Shown one piece after another: positions 15,893-24,098 of a stretch of DNA of 34,056 nucleotides; within the stretch, counting starts at the first letter, position 1; each line of letters begins with the position of its first letter. Origin of the DNA: Mucilaginibacter flavidus (GTDB taxonomy: Bacteria > Bacteroidota > Bacteroidia > Sphingobacteriales > Sphingobacteriaceae). A program made the position numbers and the translations under genes. A model generated the notes under the pieces. That model searched no databases, had not been told where the DNA came from, and saw only the letters and a list, made by a program, of their open reading frames with translations. The stretch lies in assembly GCF_024055575.1 (NCBI RefSeq), contig NZ_JAMXOE010000039.1, positions 1-34,056 on the forward strand, read 5' to 3'.

Positions 15893-17536
15893 ATGAACAA
15901 AACTATCATCATAAATATAAACGGCATCGTATTTCACATTGAAGAGGATGCCTACGAGATACTAAAAAACTATATGACGGAGGTAAAACGTCATTTCTCA
16001 AACTCGGCCGACAGCCTTGAAATAACTACCGATATTGAAAACCGCATTGCCGAAATGTTTAGCGAATTGCTTGAAAAAGAAAACAAGCAGGTTATTGTGG
16101 AGCAGGACGTTAACCAGGTTATTGAACAAATGGGCTCGGTGGCTGATTTTGAAAGCGCCGAAAGTGATGAGGCCCACGCTCCTATATACAATTACAGCAC
16201 CGAAGGCCGCAGGTTATTCCGCGACCCTGATGATCATTTGGTAGCCGGTGTTTGCGCGGGCATTGCCAATTACTTTAATATAAACCCTGTTTGGATGAGG
16301 CTTGCTTTTGCATTGTTTATCCCGGTAGGCGGCAGCGGTTTGCTATTATATATCATACTATGGATAGTAATACCAAAAGCCGTAAGCCGTGCCGACAGGA
16401 TGGCCATGAAGGGCGAAAAACAAAACCTGCAGGGTTTTAAAAAGAACTTTGAAGAGGAAATGAGCTCGATGCGCCAAAACCTCAACAACTTTGGCGATGA
16501 AGCCAGGCCATTTGTTTACAAAGCCCGCGATTTTGCCGGCGACTTTTTCCATCACTTAGGTATCTTTTTTAACGGGGCAGGTAAAGTGCTTATAAAAATG
16601 CTAGGGGTATGCCTGCTGCTGGCGGCATTTGGCGCTGCTATCTTCCTGGTTGTTGTGTATGTTGGCACCATTGGGTTTGGGGCCGAGTTTGGCGACCATT
16701 TGTTGCCCTTCCGCATGGCTAACAGCGAGCTTGTTGACAAAATTTTAACAACCGGTTTCCTGGTTGCCTTTATCCCGGTGATTACCATTATACTGGTAAC
16801 CATTAAAGGTATATTTAATGTGGGTAGTATCGGCAAATCAACAGGTACGGTGTTATTGGTGCTTTGGCTATGCTCATTGGGCATGCTTATATTCTTTGCA
16901 ACTAAAGTGGCATCGGGTTTCAGGGAGCAGGCAAGCTTCACCGAAACAGTTAACCTAAAGCCAACAAAAAACAACACCTATTATCTGAAGTTGAATGATA
17001 TCAAATATTTTTCGCACGAGGATAGTGTACGGCTTGATATAAAGAACCATTTCAAAAACATGGTGGTTACTGATGAGGATTACAATGGCTTTCATAACGA
17101 GCCGCGCAGCGTAACGCTGTATGTTGAACGAAGCGACGTTAGTACACCTGTGCTTGAAGAATCGTTCAGGGCCAGTGGAGGCAACTATGAGGCTGCTTTA
17201 TATAACGCCCGCAATACCACCTACGTTTTTGCACAACAGGATACAGTATTAAAATTTGACTATACCCTGCGTAAAAGGCCAAATCGCGTGTGGCACGCCG
17301 AAGAAGTCGTGCTTACCTTAAAACTGCCGGTAAACGCAAAAGTTATTATCGACCAAAAGCTTGATAACTATGTACAAGGCGTTAACTTATATGATTGTCA
17401 TGATTTAAACCATACTGATAACAAAGTAACCTACACCATATTTAATATGACCAATAACGGGCTGCAATGCAAGGTTGACACTATTGTTCCTGTCAAAAGG
17501 GATACTGTTAGGACTGATAGCGCGGTGAAACAGTAA
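15893..17536 (+). CDS. PspC-domain membrane protein
   Basis: 547 residues. The first 100 residues are cytoplasmic and alpha/beta (NKTIIININGIVFHIEEDAY, with a DIENRIAEMFSELL helix). A PspC domain follows at about 104-165: RLFRDPDDHLVAGVCAGIANYF, NPVWMRLAF, then a membrane helix ending WIVIPKA. Three more hydrophobic segments lie at about 230-330, followed by a large polar C-terminal domain probably in the periplasm. PspC proteins sense envelope stress in proteobacteria; in Bacteroidota the role of the PadR-PspC pair is not settled. The frame is open further upstream but those codons overlap padR in another frame, so ATG 15893 is used. A strong terminator follows. Confidence 0.9.
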   Translation: MNKTIIININGIVFHIEEDAYEILKNYMTEVKRHFSNSADSLEITTDIENRIAEMFSELLEKENKQVIVEQDVNQVIEQMGSVADFESAESDEAHAPIYNYSTEGRRLFRDPDDHLVAGVCAGIANYFNINPVWMRLAFALFIPVGGSGLLLYIILWIVIPKAVSRADRMAMKGEKQNLQGFKKNFEEEMSSMRQNLNNFGDEARPFVYKARDFAGDFFHHLGIFFNGAGKVLIKMLGVCLLLAAFGAAIFLVVVYVGTIGFGAEFGDHLLPFRMANSELVDKILTTGFLVAFIPVITIILVTIKGIFNVGSIGKSTGTVLLVLWLCSLGMLIFFATKVASGFREQASFTETVNLKPTKNNTYYLKLNDIKYFSHEDSVRLDIKNHFKNMVVTDEDYNGFHNEPRSVTLYVERSDVSTPVLEESFRASGGNYEAALYNARNTTYVFAQQDTVLKFDYTLRKRPNRVWHAEEVVLTLKLPVNAKVIIDQKLDNYVQGVNLYDCHDLNHTDNKVTYTIFNMTNNGLQCKVDTIVPVKRDTVRTDSAVKQ

Positions 17537-17568
17537 TTTACCGGTACATAACAATCAGAAAAATTATG

Positions 17569-17604
17569 ATAGCGATGGGTTTAAAACCCCATCGCTATTT
17601 TTTT
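17569..17604 (+). terminator. Terminator of the padR-pspC operon
   Basis: ATAGCGATGGG at 17569-17579 pairs with CCCATCGCTAT at 17588-17598 and is followed by TTTTTTT. Confidence 0.85.
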
Positions 17605-17638
17605 AACCGTAACCGCCGCCCAATAGACTGAAATTTCG

Positions 17639-17669
17639 CCGATGAAAAAGGGCGGTTTACCGATGAAAA
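17639..17669 (+). promoter_or_regulatory. Two direct repeats, 21 bp apart, upstream of the TonB receptor
   Basis: CCGATGAAAA occurs at 17639-17648 and 17660-17669, each preceded by TTT with one or two bases between. The 21-base period puts both copies on the same face of the helix, as in LytTR-type response-regulator sites. The rest of the 17605-17934 gap shows no gene and no clear TAnnTTTG box. Confidence 0.4.
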
Positions 17670-17934
17670 CCACCTTTTGACCAAAAAGCGGGAAATACGA
17701 TGTAACCTTTGCGGCCTGTTTTACATCTTACAAACAAAGCAATAAAACTGGCAATGCCTGGTTATTTCCCAAAAACACGAATAACGCATTTAACAACTAT
17801 GAAATAAACAACGACTACATAAAATAAACCTATCTGCCGGCAAACGGCCGGAACAATTAAAATTTACTTAACACCTTTTAAAAAAGAACAAAAATTCTTT
17901 TACCTGGCAATTTATTGCCTGAAAATTAAGCATC

Positions 17935-20382
17935 ATGAAATCGATATTTATAAAACTACTTGCCATCATCCTTCTAACAACCGCGGGTATAGCTACGTAT
18001 GCGCAACCCTCCAAATCGTCCTCGGCAAAAATAACCGGCACCTTGCTCGACGATAAAAACAAACCGATGGACTTTGCCACCGTATCCTTGCTAAAAGCCA
18101 CCGACTCATCGGTTGTTAAAGGAACTTTAAGTAATGATGCCGGCGCTTATGCTTTCGACCGCGTGGCTAATGGCACCTATATTATAAAGGTTACCGTTGT
18201 TGGTTATCAAAAAACAACCAGTCAGCCGTTTACCGTGGCCGATGGCGCTACTGTTACCGTGCCGCAATTGATAATGCAGCAGGTAAGTCATGCATTAAAT
18301 GCGGTGACGGTTACCTCCACAAAACCATTGATCGAACGTAAAGTCGACCGCACGGTTATGAACGTCGAAAACAGCGTGCTTGCCGCCGGTAACTCTGCCC
18401 TGGAAATATTGGAGCGTGCTCCGGGTGTTTCTGTTGATAAAGACGACAACATCAGCCTGAAAGGCAAACAGGGCGTAACCGTAATGATAAACGATAAACT
18501 CACCTATCTTACTTCGGCACAGCTGGCTACGCTGTTGCGCTCGACCGACGGCACCACTATACAATCTATCGAAATAATCACCAACCCATCTGCTAAATAC
18601 GATGCAGCCGGTAATTCGGGTATTATCAATATCAAACTAAAAAAGAATAAGCAAAGCGGCACCAACGGCAGCGTTACCGTGGGCGTTGGCAAAGGCAAAT
18701 ATGGCCGCGATAACAGCACCATACAGCTAAACCATAAAGTTGGCGAGGTGAATATATTCGGCTCATTCAGTCACGATGATAACAAGCGTATGCAGGATAT
18801 CGGTTTAAAACGTATTGTTACCGACACTGCCGGCCACCAAACTTACTTTAACCAGTATACTGCCATGCCGCAAAGCCGCCACAACAACAGCTATCGCCTG
18901 GGCGCCGATTTTAATACATCGTCGAAAAACACGCTGGGCTTTGTAGTTAACGGCTATTTTAACTCAGAAAACGACAGCAATGACAACCGGACTAATATCG
19001 GCCGTAATTTTACCCAGGTCGATTCGTCGCTGCGTACGGTTACCAGCATCAAGCAAACTTTCCATAGCTTTGCCGCCAATTTAAACGACACCTATAAAAT
19101 AGATACCGCCGGTCAGCAGATCAGCGCCGATTTGGATTATTCGAAGTTCACCAATAACTCTACAGCCCAGTATGTAACCAATTTCTTTTTGGCCGATGGC
19201 AACCCGCAGCACCCACAGGCTTTCCTTGGAAACCTTACGCCATCAACCATCGAAATAAAAACGGCTAAAGTTGACTACAGCAAGCCGCTCGGCAAGTCGC
19301 TAAAAATGGAAGCAGGCGCAAAATTCAGCGATGTAAAAACTGATAACGACCTGATGGAAAAACTGGCCGCTGGCGATTCGTACCAGAGCACCAATCATTT
19401 TATGTACGACGAAAAAATTGACGCCGGCTATTTAAACTTTAACAAAGATTTTAAAGGCACATCGGTACAACTTGGCTTACGCGGCGAGTACACCCGCTCA
19501 AACGCTACAGGCGACTCATCAAACATAGTGCAGCACATTGCCCGCAATTATTTCAACCTGTTTCCAAGCGTATTTGTAAACCATACTTTTAACGACAAAA
19601 ACGAGCTTAGCTTTTCGTACAGCCGCAGGATCGACCGCCCGCAGTACGACAACCTTAACCCCTTTGTTTACAGGCTCGACCCATACACCTATCAAAAAGG
19701 CAACCCGTATTTAAAGCCACAGTACACCAACAATTTCGAACTGAATTACACCTATAATAAGAACACCACTTTAACACTGGGTTACAACCGTACTACCGAC
19801 GTTATGACAGAAGTACCCGGAACCGACCCGGCAACCAAAGTTGCATTTGTAACCCAGCAAAACCTGCAGGTGCAAAACGGCTACAATGCTAACCTTTACT
19901 CCAGCTATACCATTACCAAATGGTGGACAGGCGACGTGAACCTCACCGCCTTTTACCTGGGCTTCAAATCGAAAGGGCTTGAGGGGGGTAATTTAGACAA
20001 GGGGCAATTTGCTTACCAGTTCCGCGCTACTGAAACTTTTACTCCTATTAAAGGATACCGGTTTGAACTAACGCCAAATTACCAGTCGGCATTAACATAT
20101 GGTTTGTTTAGCGTGCATCCGCAATATTCGGTAGATGCCGGGGTGAGCCATTCATTTGCCGATAAAAAAGCTAACATTAAATTCTCGGTGAGCGATATTT
20201 TTAACACCCGCCGCAACGATGTTACCAGCAAGTACCAAAGCATTGATCTCGACATCCGCCAAAAGCGCGACAGCCAGGTGGCCCGCCTTACCTTCACCTA
20301 CAATTTTGGCAACAGTAAAATAAAGGCCCGCCAGCATCAAAGCGGCGCCGACGACGAAAAAGGAAGGGTGAAAGGGAATTAA
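17935..20382 (+). CDS. TonB-dependent receptor, outer-membrane beta-barrel family
   Basis: 815 residues. Signal peptide to about residue 23 (TYA|Q); CarboxypepD-regulatory-like domain at about 32-112 (ITGTLLDDKNKPMDFATVSLL, AGAYAFDRVANGTY); plug at about 130-235 (VMNVENSVLAAGNSALEILERAPGV, GVTVMINDK, IEIITNPSAKYDAAGNSGIINI); then an OMP_b-brl_3-type barrel with DRPQYDNLNPF, RLDPYTYQKGNP and a final LTFTYNFGN strand. Unlike SusC proteins it has no SusD partner. A short charged tail (DDEKGRVKGN) follows the last strand, which is common in this subfamily. Substrate unknown. It stands alone, with a probable regulatory repeat pair upstream and hairpins downstream. Confidence 0.93.
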   Translation: MKSIFIKLLAIILLTTAGIATYAQPSKSSSAKITGTLLDDKNKPMDFATVSLLKATDSSVVKGTLSNDAGAYAFDRVANGTYIIKVTVVGYQKTTSQPFTVADGATVTVPQLIMQQVSHALNAVTVTSTKPLIERKVDRTVMNVENSVLAAGNSALEILERAPGVSVDKDDNISLKGKQGVTVMINDKLTYLTSAQLATLLRSTDGTTIQSIEIITNPSAKYDAAGNSGIINIKLKKNKQSGTNGSVTVGVGKGKYGRDNSTIQLNHKVGEVNIFGSFSHDDNKRMQDIGLKRIVTDTAGHQTYFNQYTAMPQSRHNNSYRLGADFNTSSKNTLGFVVNGYFNSENDSNDNRTNIGRNFTQVDSSLRTVTSIKQTFHSFAANLNDTYKIDTAGQQISADLDYSKFTNNSTAQYVTNFFLADGNPQHPQAFLGNLTPSTIEIKTAKVDYSKPLGKSLKMEAGAKFSDVKTDNDLMEKLAAGDSYQSTNHFMYDEKIDAGYLNFNKDFKGTSVQLGLRGEYTRSNATGDSSNIVQHIARNYFNLFPSVFVNHTFNDKNELSFSYSRRIDRPQYDNLNPFVYRLDPYTYQKGNPYLKPQYTNNFELNYTYNKNTTLTLGYNRTTDVMTEVPGTDPATKVAFVTQQNLQVQNGYNANLYSSYTITKWWTGDVNLTAFYLGFKSKGLEGGNLDKGQFAYQFRATETFTPIKGYRFELTPNYQSALTYGLFSVHPQYSVDAGVSHSFADKKANIKFSVSDIFNTRRNDVTSKYQSIDLDIRQKRDSQVARLTFTYNFGNSKIKARQHQSGADDEKGRVKGN

Positions 20383-20450
20383 TTGGTGTTCCTGTGCACA
20401 GTGAAACATAAGGAACAGGGTGGAACAGTGGAACGTCAACCAGGCAATAT

Positions 20451-20485
20451 AAAAACCGCGTTTCTACATCAGAAACGCGGTTTTT
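20451..20485 (+). terminator. Terminator after the TonB receptor gene
   Basis: AAAAACCGCGTTTCT at 20451-20465 and AGAAACGCGGTTTTT at 20471-20485 form a perfect 15-bp stem with a 5-base loop. A and T tracts on the two sides let it work in both directions. Confidence 0.85.
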
Positions 20486-20506
20486 ACATTATCTGCCAGG
20501 CTAAAA

Positions 20507-20548
20507 ACGTGAAAAGTACTGACAAATTGGTGTCAGTACTTTTCACGT
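20507..20548. repeat. 18-bp perfect inverted repeat
   Basis: The arms at 20507-20524 and 20531-20548 are exact inverse copies, with core GAAAAGTACTGACA and a 6-base loop. This second hairpin lies 21 bases after the terminator. A small third dyad TCGACA/TGTCGA follows at about 20560-20576. No gene was seen in 20383-20775. Confidence 0.8.
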
Positions 20549-20775
20549 CTGCTTTTTGGTCGACAAAACATGTCGATAGCTTATGCAACATAAATCTATT
20601 GATATCAACCGCGAAAAACCATCAAACCGCTTATGTTAGCTTGCAAAGCTGACCTGGCAATTGCCGGCACCTTATAATCCCACCCGCCTGCTGTTAAATT
20701 ATCATTATCATACCATGAAGTTCTTTTGCAGCTAAACTTATCCGTGCAATTGGTGTTGCTATCAAAACCGCACGC

Positions 20776-21660
20776 GTGAAATTTAAACATATACATTTTA
20801 TCATCAATCCCGCTTCAGGCAAGGAAGAACCCATTTTGTCTTATATCAATCGTTTGTTTATCGGCAGCCGGGTTAACTGGGACATTTCGGTTACTAAGAA
20901 AGACAAAGGAGCAGGTGAAATAGCACGGTCGCTGATCGGCAATACCGACCTGTTAGCCGTTTACGGTGGCGACGGTTGTGTCACCGCGGTAGCGGCAGCA
21001 TTGCATGGAAAATCGCTGCCTATGGCCATCATTCCCGGCGGCACAGCTAACGTAATGGCTAAAGAACTGGGCATACCCACCGACACAGTGGAAGCACTGG
21101 CGCTGCTGCGAAAAGGGCACCGCATCAGGACCATCGATATGGGCCTGGTTAATGGCGACCCCTTCCTGCTGCGGGTGAACCTGGGCATAATGGCGGCTAT
21201 GGTGACCGAAGCGGACAGGAGTTTGAAAGACAAAATTGGCCAGCTGGCCTACGGAGTAACAGCAGTGCAGACTGTAGCCGCTGCAAAGCCCGTTAATTAC
21301 CGGCTGAAGATCGATGGGCAAAAAATAGCCGCAAGCGGGGTGGCGCTAACGGTGACCAATTCCGGGAATATCGGGATCAGCGATTTCGACCTGCTGCCGG
21401 GCATTAGCGTAACCGACGGGCTGCTGGATGTAATCCTGATGCACGATACCGATCTTAGCTCCTTGCTGAAAGTGGCCGGCAGTACGCTGTTTCAGCAGGA
21501 GTCGGAAGTGTTGGAGCATTGGGCCTGTAAAAACATCACCATCAACCTGCCCAAAAAACAAACCTATATCTGCGACGATGCGGCGCGCTCCGCCAAAAAA
21601 CTAAAGATAGAAATTGTGCCCAAGTCTATACGGATACTCGTACCTGCACAAAAGAAATAA
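20776..21660 (+). CDS. Diacylglycerol kinase / YegS-like lipid kinase
   Basis: 294 residues of the DAGK catalytic fold. Motifs are FIINPASGK at about 8-16, the nucleotide-binding AVYGGDGCVTAVA with GGDG at 64-67, and IIPGGTANVMAKELGIP with PGGTAN at 87-92, followed by the beta-sandwich C-terminal domain (NSGNIGISDFDLLPG, VTDGLLDVILM). Such enzymes phosphorylate diacylglycerol or related lipids at the inner membrane with ATP. The start is GTG at 20776; the conserved fold begins at residue 3, and no in-frame ATG further upstream fits. The phosphatase gene begins three bases after its stop, so the two are almost certainly translated from one mRNA and may act on the same lipid. Confidence 0.92.
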   Translation: MKFKHIHFIINPASGKEEPILSYINRLFIGSRVNWDISVTKKDKGAGEIARSLIGNTDLLAVYGGDGCVTAVAAALHGKSLPMAIIPGGTANVMAKELGIPTDTVEALALLRKGHRIRTIDMGLVNGDPFLLRVNLGIMAAMVTEADRSLKDKIGQLAYGVTAVQTVAAAKPVNYRLKIDGQKIAASGVALTVTNSGNIGISDFDLLPGISVTDGLLDVILMHDTDLSSLLKVAGSTLFQQESEVLEHWACKNITINLPKKQTYICDDAARSAKKLKIEIVPKSIRILVPAQKK

Positions 21661-21663
21661 GCT

Positions 21664-22194
21664 ATGCTTGCCAAAGTAAAAAGTCTTTTCACCATCACCG
21701 GTTTGTTCCTGCAATATAACGCCGATAATATTTACCGGGTAATTTTCGGGATGCCCCGCCTTAAACGGTGCGAAATTACGGCCAACCTGTACCTGGGCAG
21801 CCAGTACAACTTAGTCGGTTTGCGTAAACTGGCTGCCTTGGGCGTAACAGCCATTATAAATATGCGCATACATTCCGTGTATAACGAAGCGCAGTATAAA
21901 GGCGTTAGGTACCTGCATTTGCCCACCACCGATAATACGCCGCCGCCATTGGCTGTGTTGCAAAAGGGTGCGGATTTCGCCGATGCAGAGATCAAAAACG
22001 GCGGGAAGGTATACATTCACTGCCGGCAGGGGCTCGGCCGCGGACCAACCATGGCAACGGCTTACCTGTTGAAAACGGGCCTAACCCTGGATGACGCACT
22101 CATGCTAATTAAAAAAGCGCGTCCCTTTATTAACCCGCGACCAGGCCAGTTGGAGCGTTTAAGGGAATTGGAAACCTATTATAAAAATAGTTGA
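21664..22194 (+). CDS. Dual-specificity (PTPMT1-like) phosphatase
   Basis: 176 residues. The cysteine phosphatase loop is HCRQGLGRGPT with Cys120 and Arg126 (CX5R). The probable general acid is Asp90 in LPTTDNTPPP. An N-terminal stretch ITANLYLGSQYNL and VTAIINMR matches the dual-specificity fold, and LTLDDALMLIKKARPFINP after the loop recalls PTPMT1, which removes phosphate from phosphatidylglycerophosphate. The residue after Arg126 is Gly rather than the usual Ser/Thr. An N-terminal hydrophobic stretch (SLFTITGLFLQY) may help it sit at the membrane. Its close coupling to a lipid kinase gene supports a lipid phosphate as substrate, but this is inference. Confidence 0.86.
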   Translation: MLAKVKSLFTITGLFLQYNADNIYRVIFGMPRLKRCEITANLYLGSQYNLVGLRKLAALGVTAIINMRIHSVYNEAQYKGVRYLHLPTTDNTPPPLAVLQKGADFADAEIKNGGKVYIHCRQGLGRGPTMATAYLLKTGLTLDDALMLIKKARPFINPRPGQLERLRELETYYKNS

Positions 22195-22426
22195 CCACCA
22201 CGGCTGTTATTCAACAACTTACTTCGCCAGTTAAGGCATTTTGTTTGAATACCGATTTTATAAATAAAACCCGCACAATCTGAATGCCTAAAGCGTTCTA
22301 TTTTTCTGCGGAACGGTGGAACACTATGAAATATACTGATTATCAGATATTTCATCAAATCAACATGCAAATACGTGGCCGACCCTTCAAAAAATAACGA
22401 ATTATAAGCGCCTTCTTTTTTAAAAA

Positions 22427-22846
22427 TCAATTTTCGGCTTTCGCCGGTACCTTGCTGATCAAAAGCATATTTATTGCAGCAAGCACGATAAAAAATAAAG
22501 GCATGTATGGCGGTTTAATTTTTAACGGCAGTACATAGGCAGGAACAGCAGCCTGCAAATGCACATACACGGCAACGGCCATATTCCCAATAACCCACAT
22601 CGATCCGAACAGCAAAACTATTTTTAGCAAATGCAGCGGTATTCTTTTTCTAAAAAAAACAGCCGAGAGCAACAGCAACCCTACTAAAATTTCACTTAGT
22701 ATGCCCGGCCAATATAAATAGCCTGGCAAGCCGCTTTTTGAAATCTGGATATGGAACCATTCGCTGATCGGGTAAAACAATTTAAGGAAACCAAACATAA
22801 ACATAGAAATGCCGGTGAAAATGGAGATAATATTTACAGATTTCAT
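22427..22846 (-). CDS. DoxX-like four-helix membrane protein
   Basis: 139 residues with four hydrophobic segments: IISIFTGISMFMFGFLKLF at about 5-24, YWPGILSEILVGLLLLSAVFF at about 45-65, LLKIVLLFGSMWVIGNMAVAVYV at about 73-95 and PLFFIVLAAINMLLI at about 115-130. The arrangement and the GFLKLF end of helix 1 suggest the DoxX-like superfamily, distinct from the DoxX gene at 5607. No catalytic residues are visible. It is divergent from the truncated MocR-type regulator, 216 bases away; the regulator may once have controlled it. Between this gene and the phosphatase (22195-22426) nothing is recognised. Confidence 0.7.
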   Translation of the reverse strand: MKSVNIISIFTGISMFMFGFLKLFYPISEWFHIQISKSGLPGYLYWPGILSEILVGLLLLSAVFFRKRIPLHLLKIVLLFGSMWVIGNMAVAVYVHLQAAVPAYVLPLKIKPPYMPLFFIVLAAINMLLISKVPAKAEN

Positions 22847-23015
22847 AGTATACCTATTTATTGAAATTAGATTTTGGGTGAGCTATTAACAGTTAGGCGT
22901 AAACCTCCGATTGATCGCTCACATTTTCTCCGGCGAAGTTCGGCGTAAAGGCAATAGGAAACCCGATACGGTCTTCAACTAAAAAACCATAACAGTTTAT
23001 GATATTTGTCGATAA

Positions 23016-23045
23016 CCCATACTTTCGGGAATGGGCTTATATTTG
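23016..23045 (+). promoter_or_regulatory. Promoter of the MocR-type gene
   Basis: TATATTTG at 23038-23045 is a full -7 consensus match, 17 bases before the ATG. Just upstream, CCCAT (23016-23020) and ATGGG (23031-23035) form a small dyad that could be an operator. No -33 TTG at normal spacing was found. Confidence 0.45.
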
Positions 23046-23062
23046 AGACAGAATAGGGTGAT

Positions 23063-23842
23063 ATGGATAAAAAATTCAGATACGAGCAGGTCGTCAGCAA
23101 GATTGAAGATCTGATTTTACAGCTTCAACTGAAGCCCGGGGATAAAATACCTTCTGTTCGCACCGTTTGCAGAGAGCTCAAAGTGAGCTTGAGCACTGCG
23201 GTACAAGCTTATTCCATTTTGGAAGCCAGGGGGCTTGTTTTTTCGAAGCCGGGCTCCGGGTATTATGTCAATTCCAAAGCAGGTAACCGCTTGCCGGCAA
23301 TCAAAGAACAGACATTTATACCTATCCCCTCGTCCGTGGAGATTAATACCATGGCAACAGAGATGGTTAAAAATCCCCGAAAATACGGGTTGCTTAATTT
23401 TTCTTCTCTCGCTCCGGCAAGTGACTTCCTGCCTGTCACCCGGATAAATAAAGCAATGCAGTCTTCGGTCCGCGAACATGCAGGCAGCAACTTTCAATAT
23501 CCGTTTCTGGAAGGACATCCCCGGCTCTTGAAACAGATTTCGCTACATACGTTTGAATGGCAACATAGCTTGTCACAGAACGAGATACTGGTCACTAATG
23601 GCTGCATGGAAGCGATCAATCTTTGCCTCGATTTGGTTGCTAAACCAGGAGATATAATCGCCGTGGAATGCCCCACCTACGCAGGCATTTTGCAATGCCT
23701 GGAGACCAAGAACCTGAAAGCCGTTGGTATCGGGGTCGACCCGGTTAACGGCCTGAATCTTGACGACCTGGAGAAGGCGTTAGACACCTACACAATAGCG
23801 GCATGTGTTTTTTCACCGGCTTGTAATAACCCGTTAGGATAA
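23063..23842 (+). pseudogene. MocR-type GntR regulator with truncated aminotransferase domain
   Basis: 259 residues. Residues about 1-75 are a GntR winged helix: RYEQVVSKIEDLILQLQLKPGDKIPSVRTV, LSTAVQAYSILEARGLVFSKPGSGYYV. From about 110 an aminotransferase-fold domain begins (GLLNFSSLAPASDFLP, NGCMEAINLCLDLVAKPGD, VECPTYAGILQ). Full MocR proteins have about 460-480 residues and bind PLP through a lysine near residue 310. This one ends at ACNNPLG, just where the family has the N-P motif, so the PLP lysine and the remaining domain are gone. The stop falls at the junction with a minus-strand ORF that also looks cut, pointing to a deletion. DNA binding may persist; PLP sensing cannot. Confidence 0.82.
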
Positions 23843-24049
23843 AACACTTGCCCATATTATTATTCCTGTTTTCACATATTGGCTTTTCGTTAAAATCAAC
23901 ACTAACAAAACAATTTCAATAAAAATTGGAACCATTCCATAAATGCTGGGAGCAATTGCGAATACAAAACCATTATAACCCAATAATAAAATTATAAACC
24001 CTGTTAAAAGGTTAAAAAACAACTGGTTTGTAAAAACGGCTTTTTTCAT
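23834..24049 (-). pseudogene. Small membrane protein, probably C-terminally truncated
   Basis: 71 residues with two clear membrane segments: FFNLLTGFIILLLGYNGFVFAI at about 11-32 and IFIEIVLLVLILT at about 42-54, then a third one starting at KTGIIIWASVL where the frame stops. The stop overlaps the last codons of the convergent MocR fragment, so both genes appear to have been cut by the same event. I do not recognise the family. It lies 49 bases upstream of the stop of the M14 peptidase gene on the same strand. Confidence 0.45.
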
Positions 24050-24098
24050 TTGTAGTTGGTACTACTTTTTAACTGCTGCTACTAATTCCTGCTGCTAC

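Noticed and set aside
16552..16977. A 141-codon minus-strand frame inside the PspC gene
   Set aside because: It is the complement of membrane-helix codons, which gives an artificial low-complexity frame.
23117..23518. A 133-codon minus-strand frame inside the MocR gene
   Set aside because: The opposite strand encodes a clear GntR and aminotransferase pattern.
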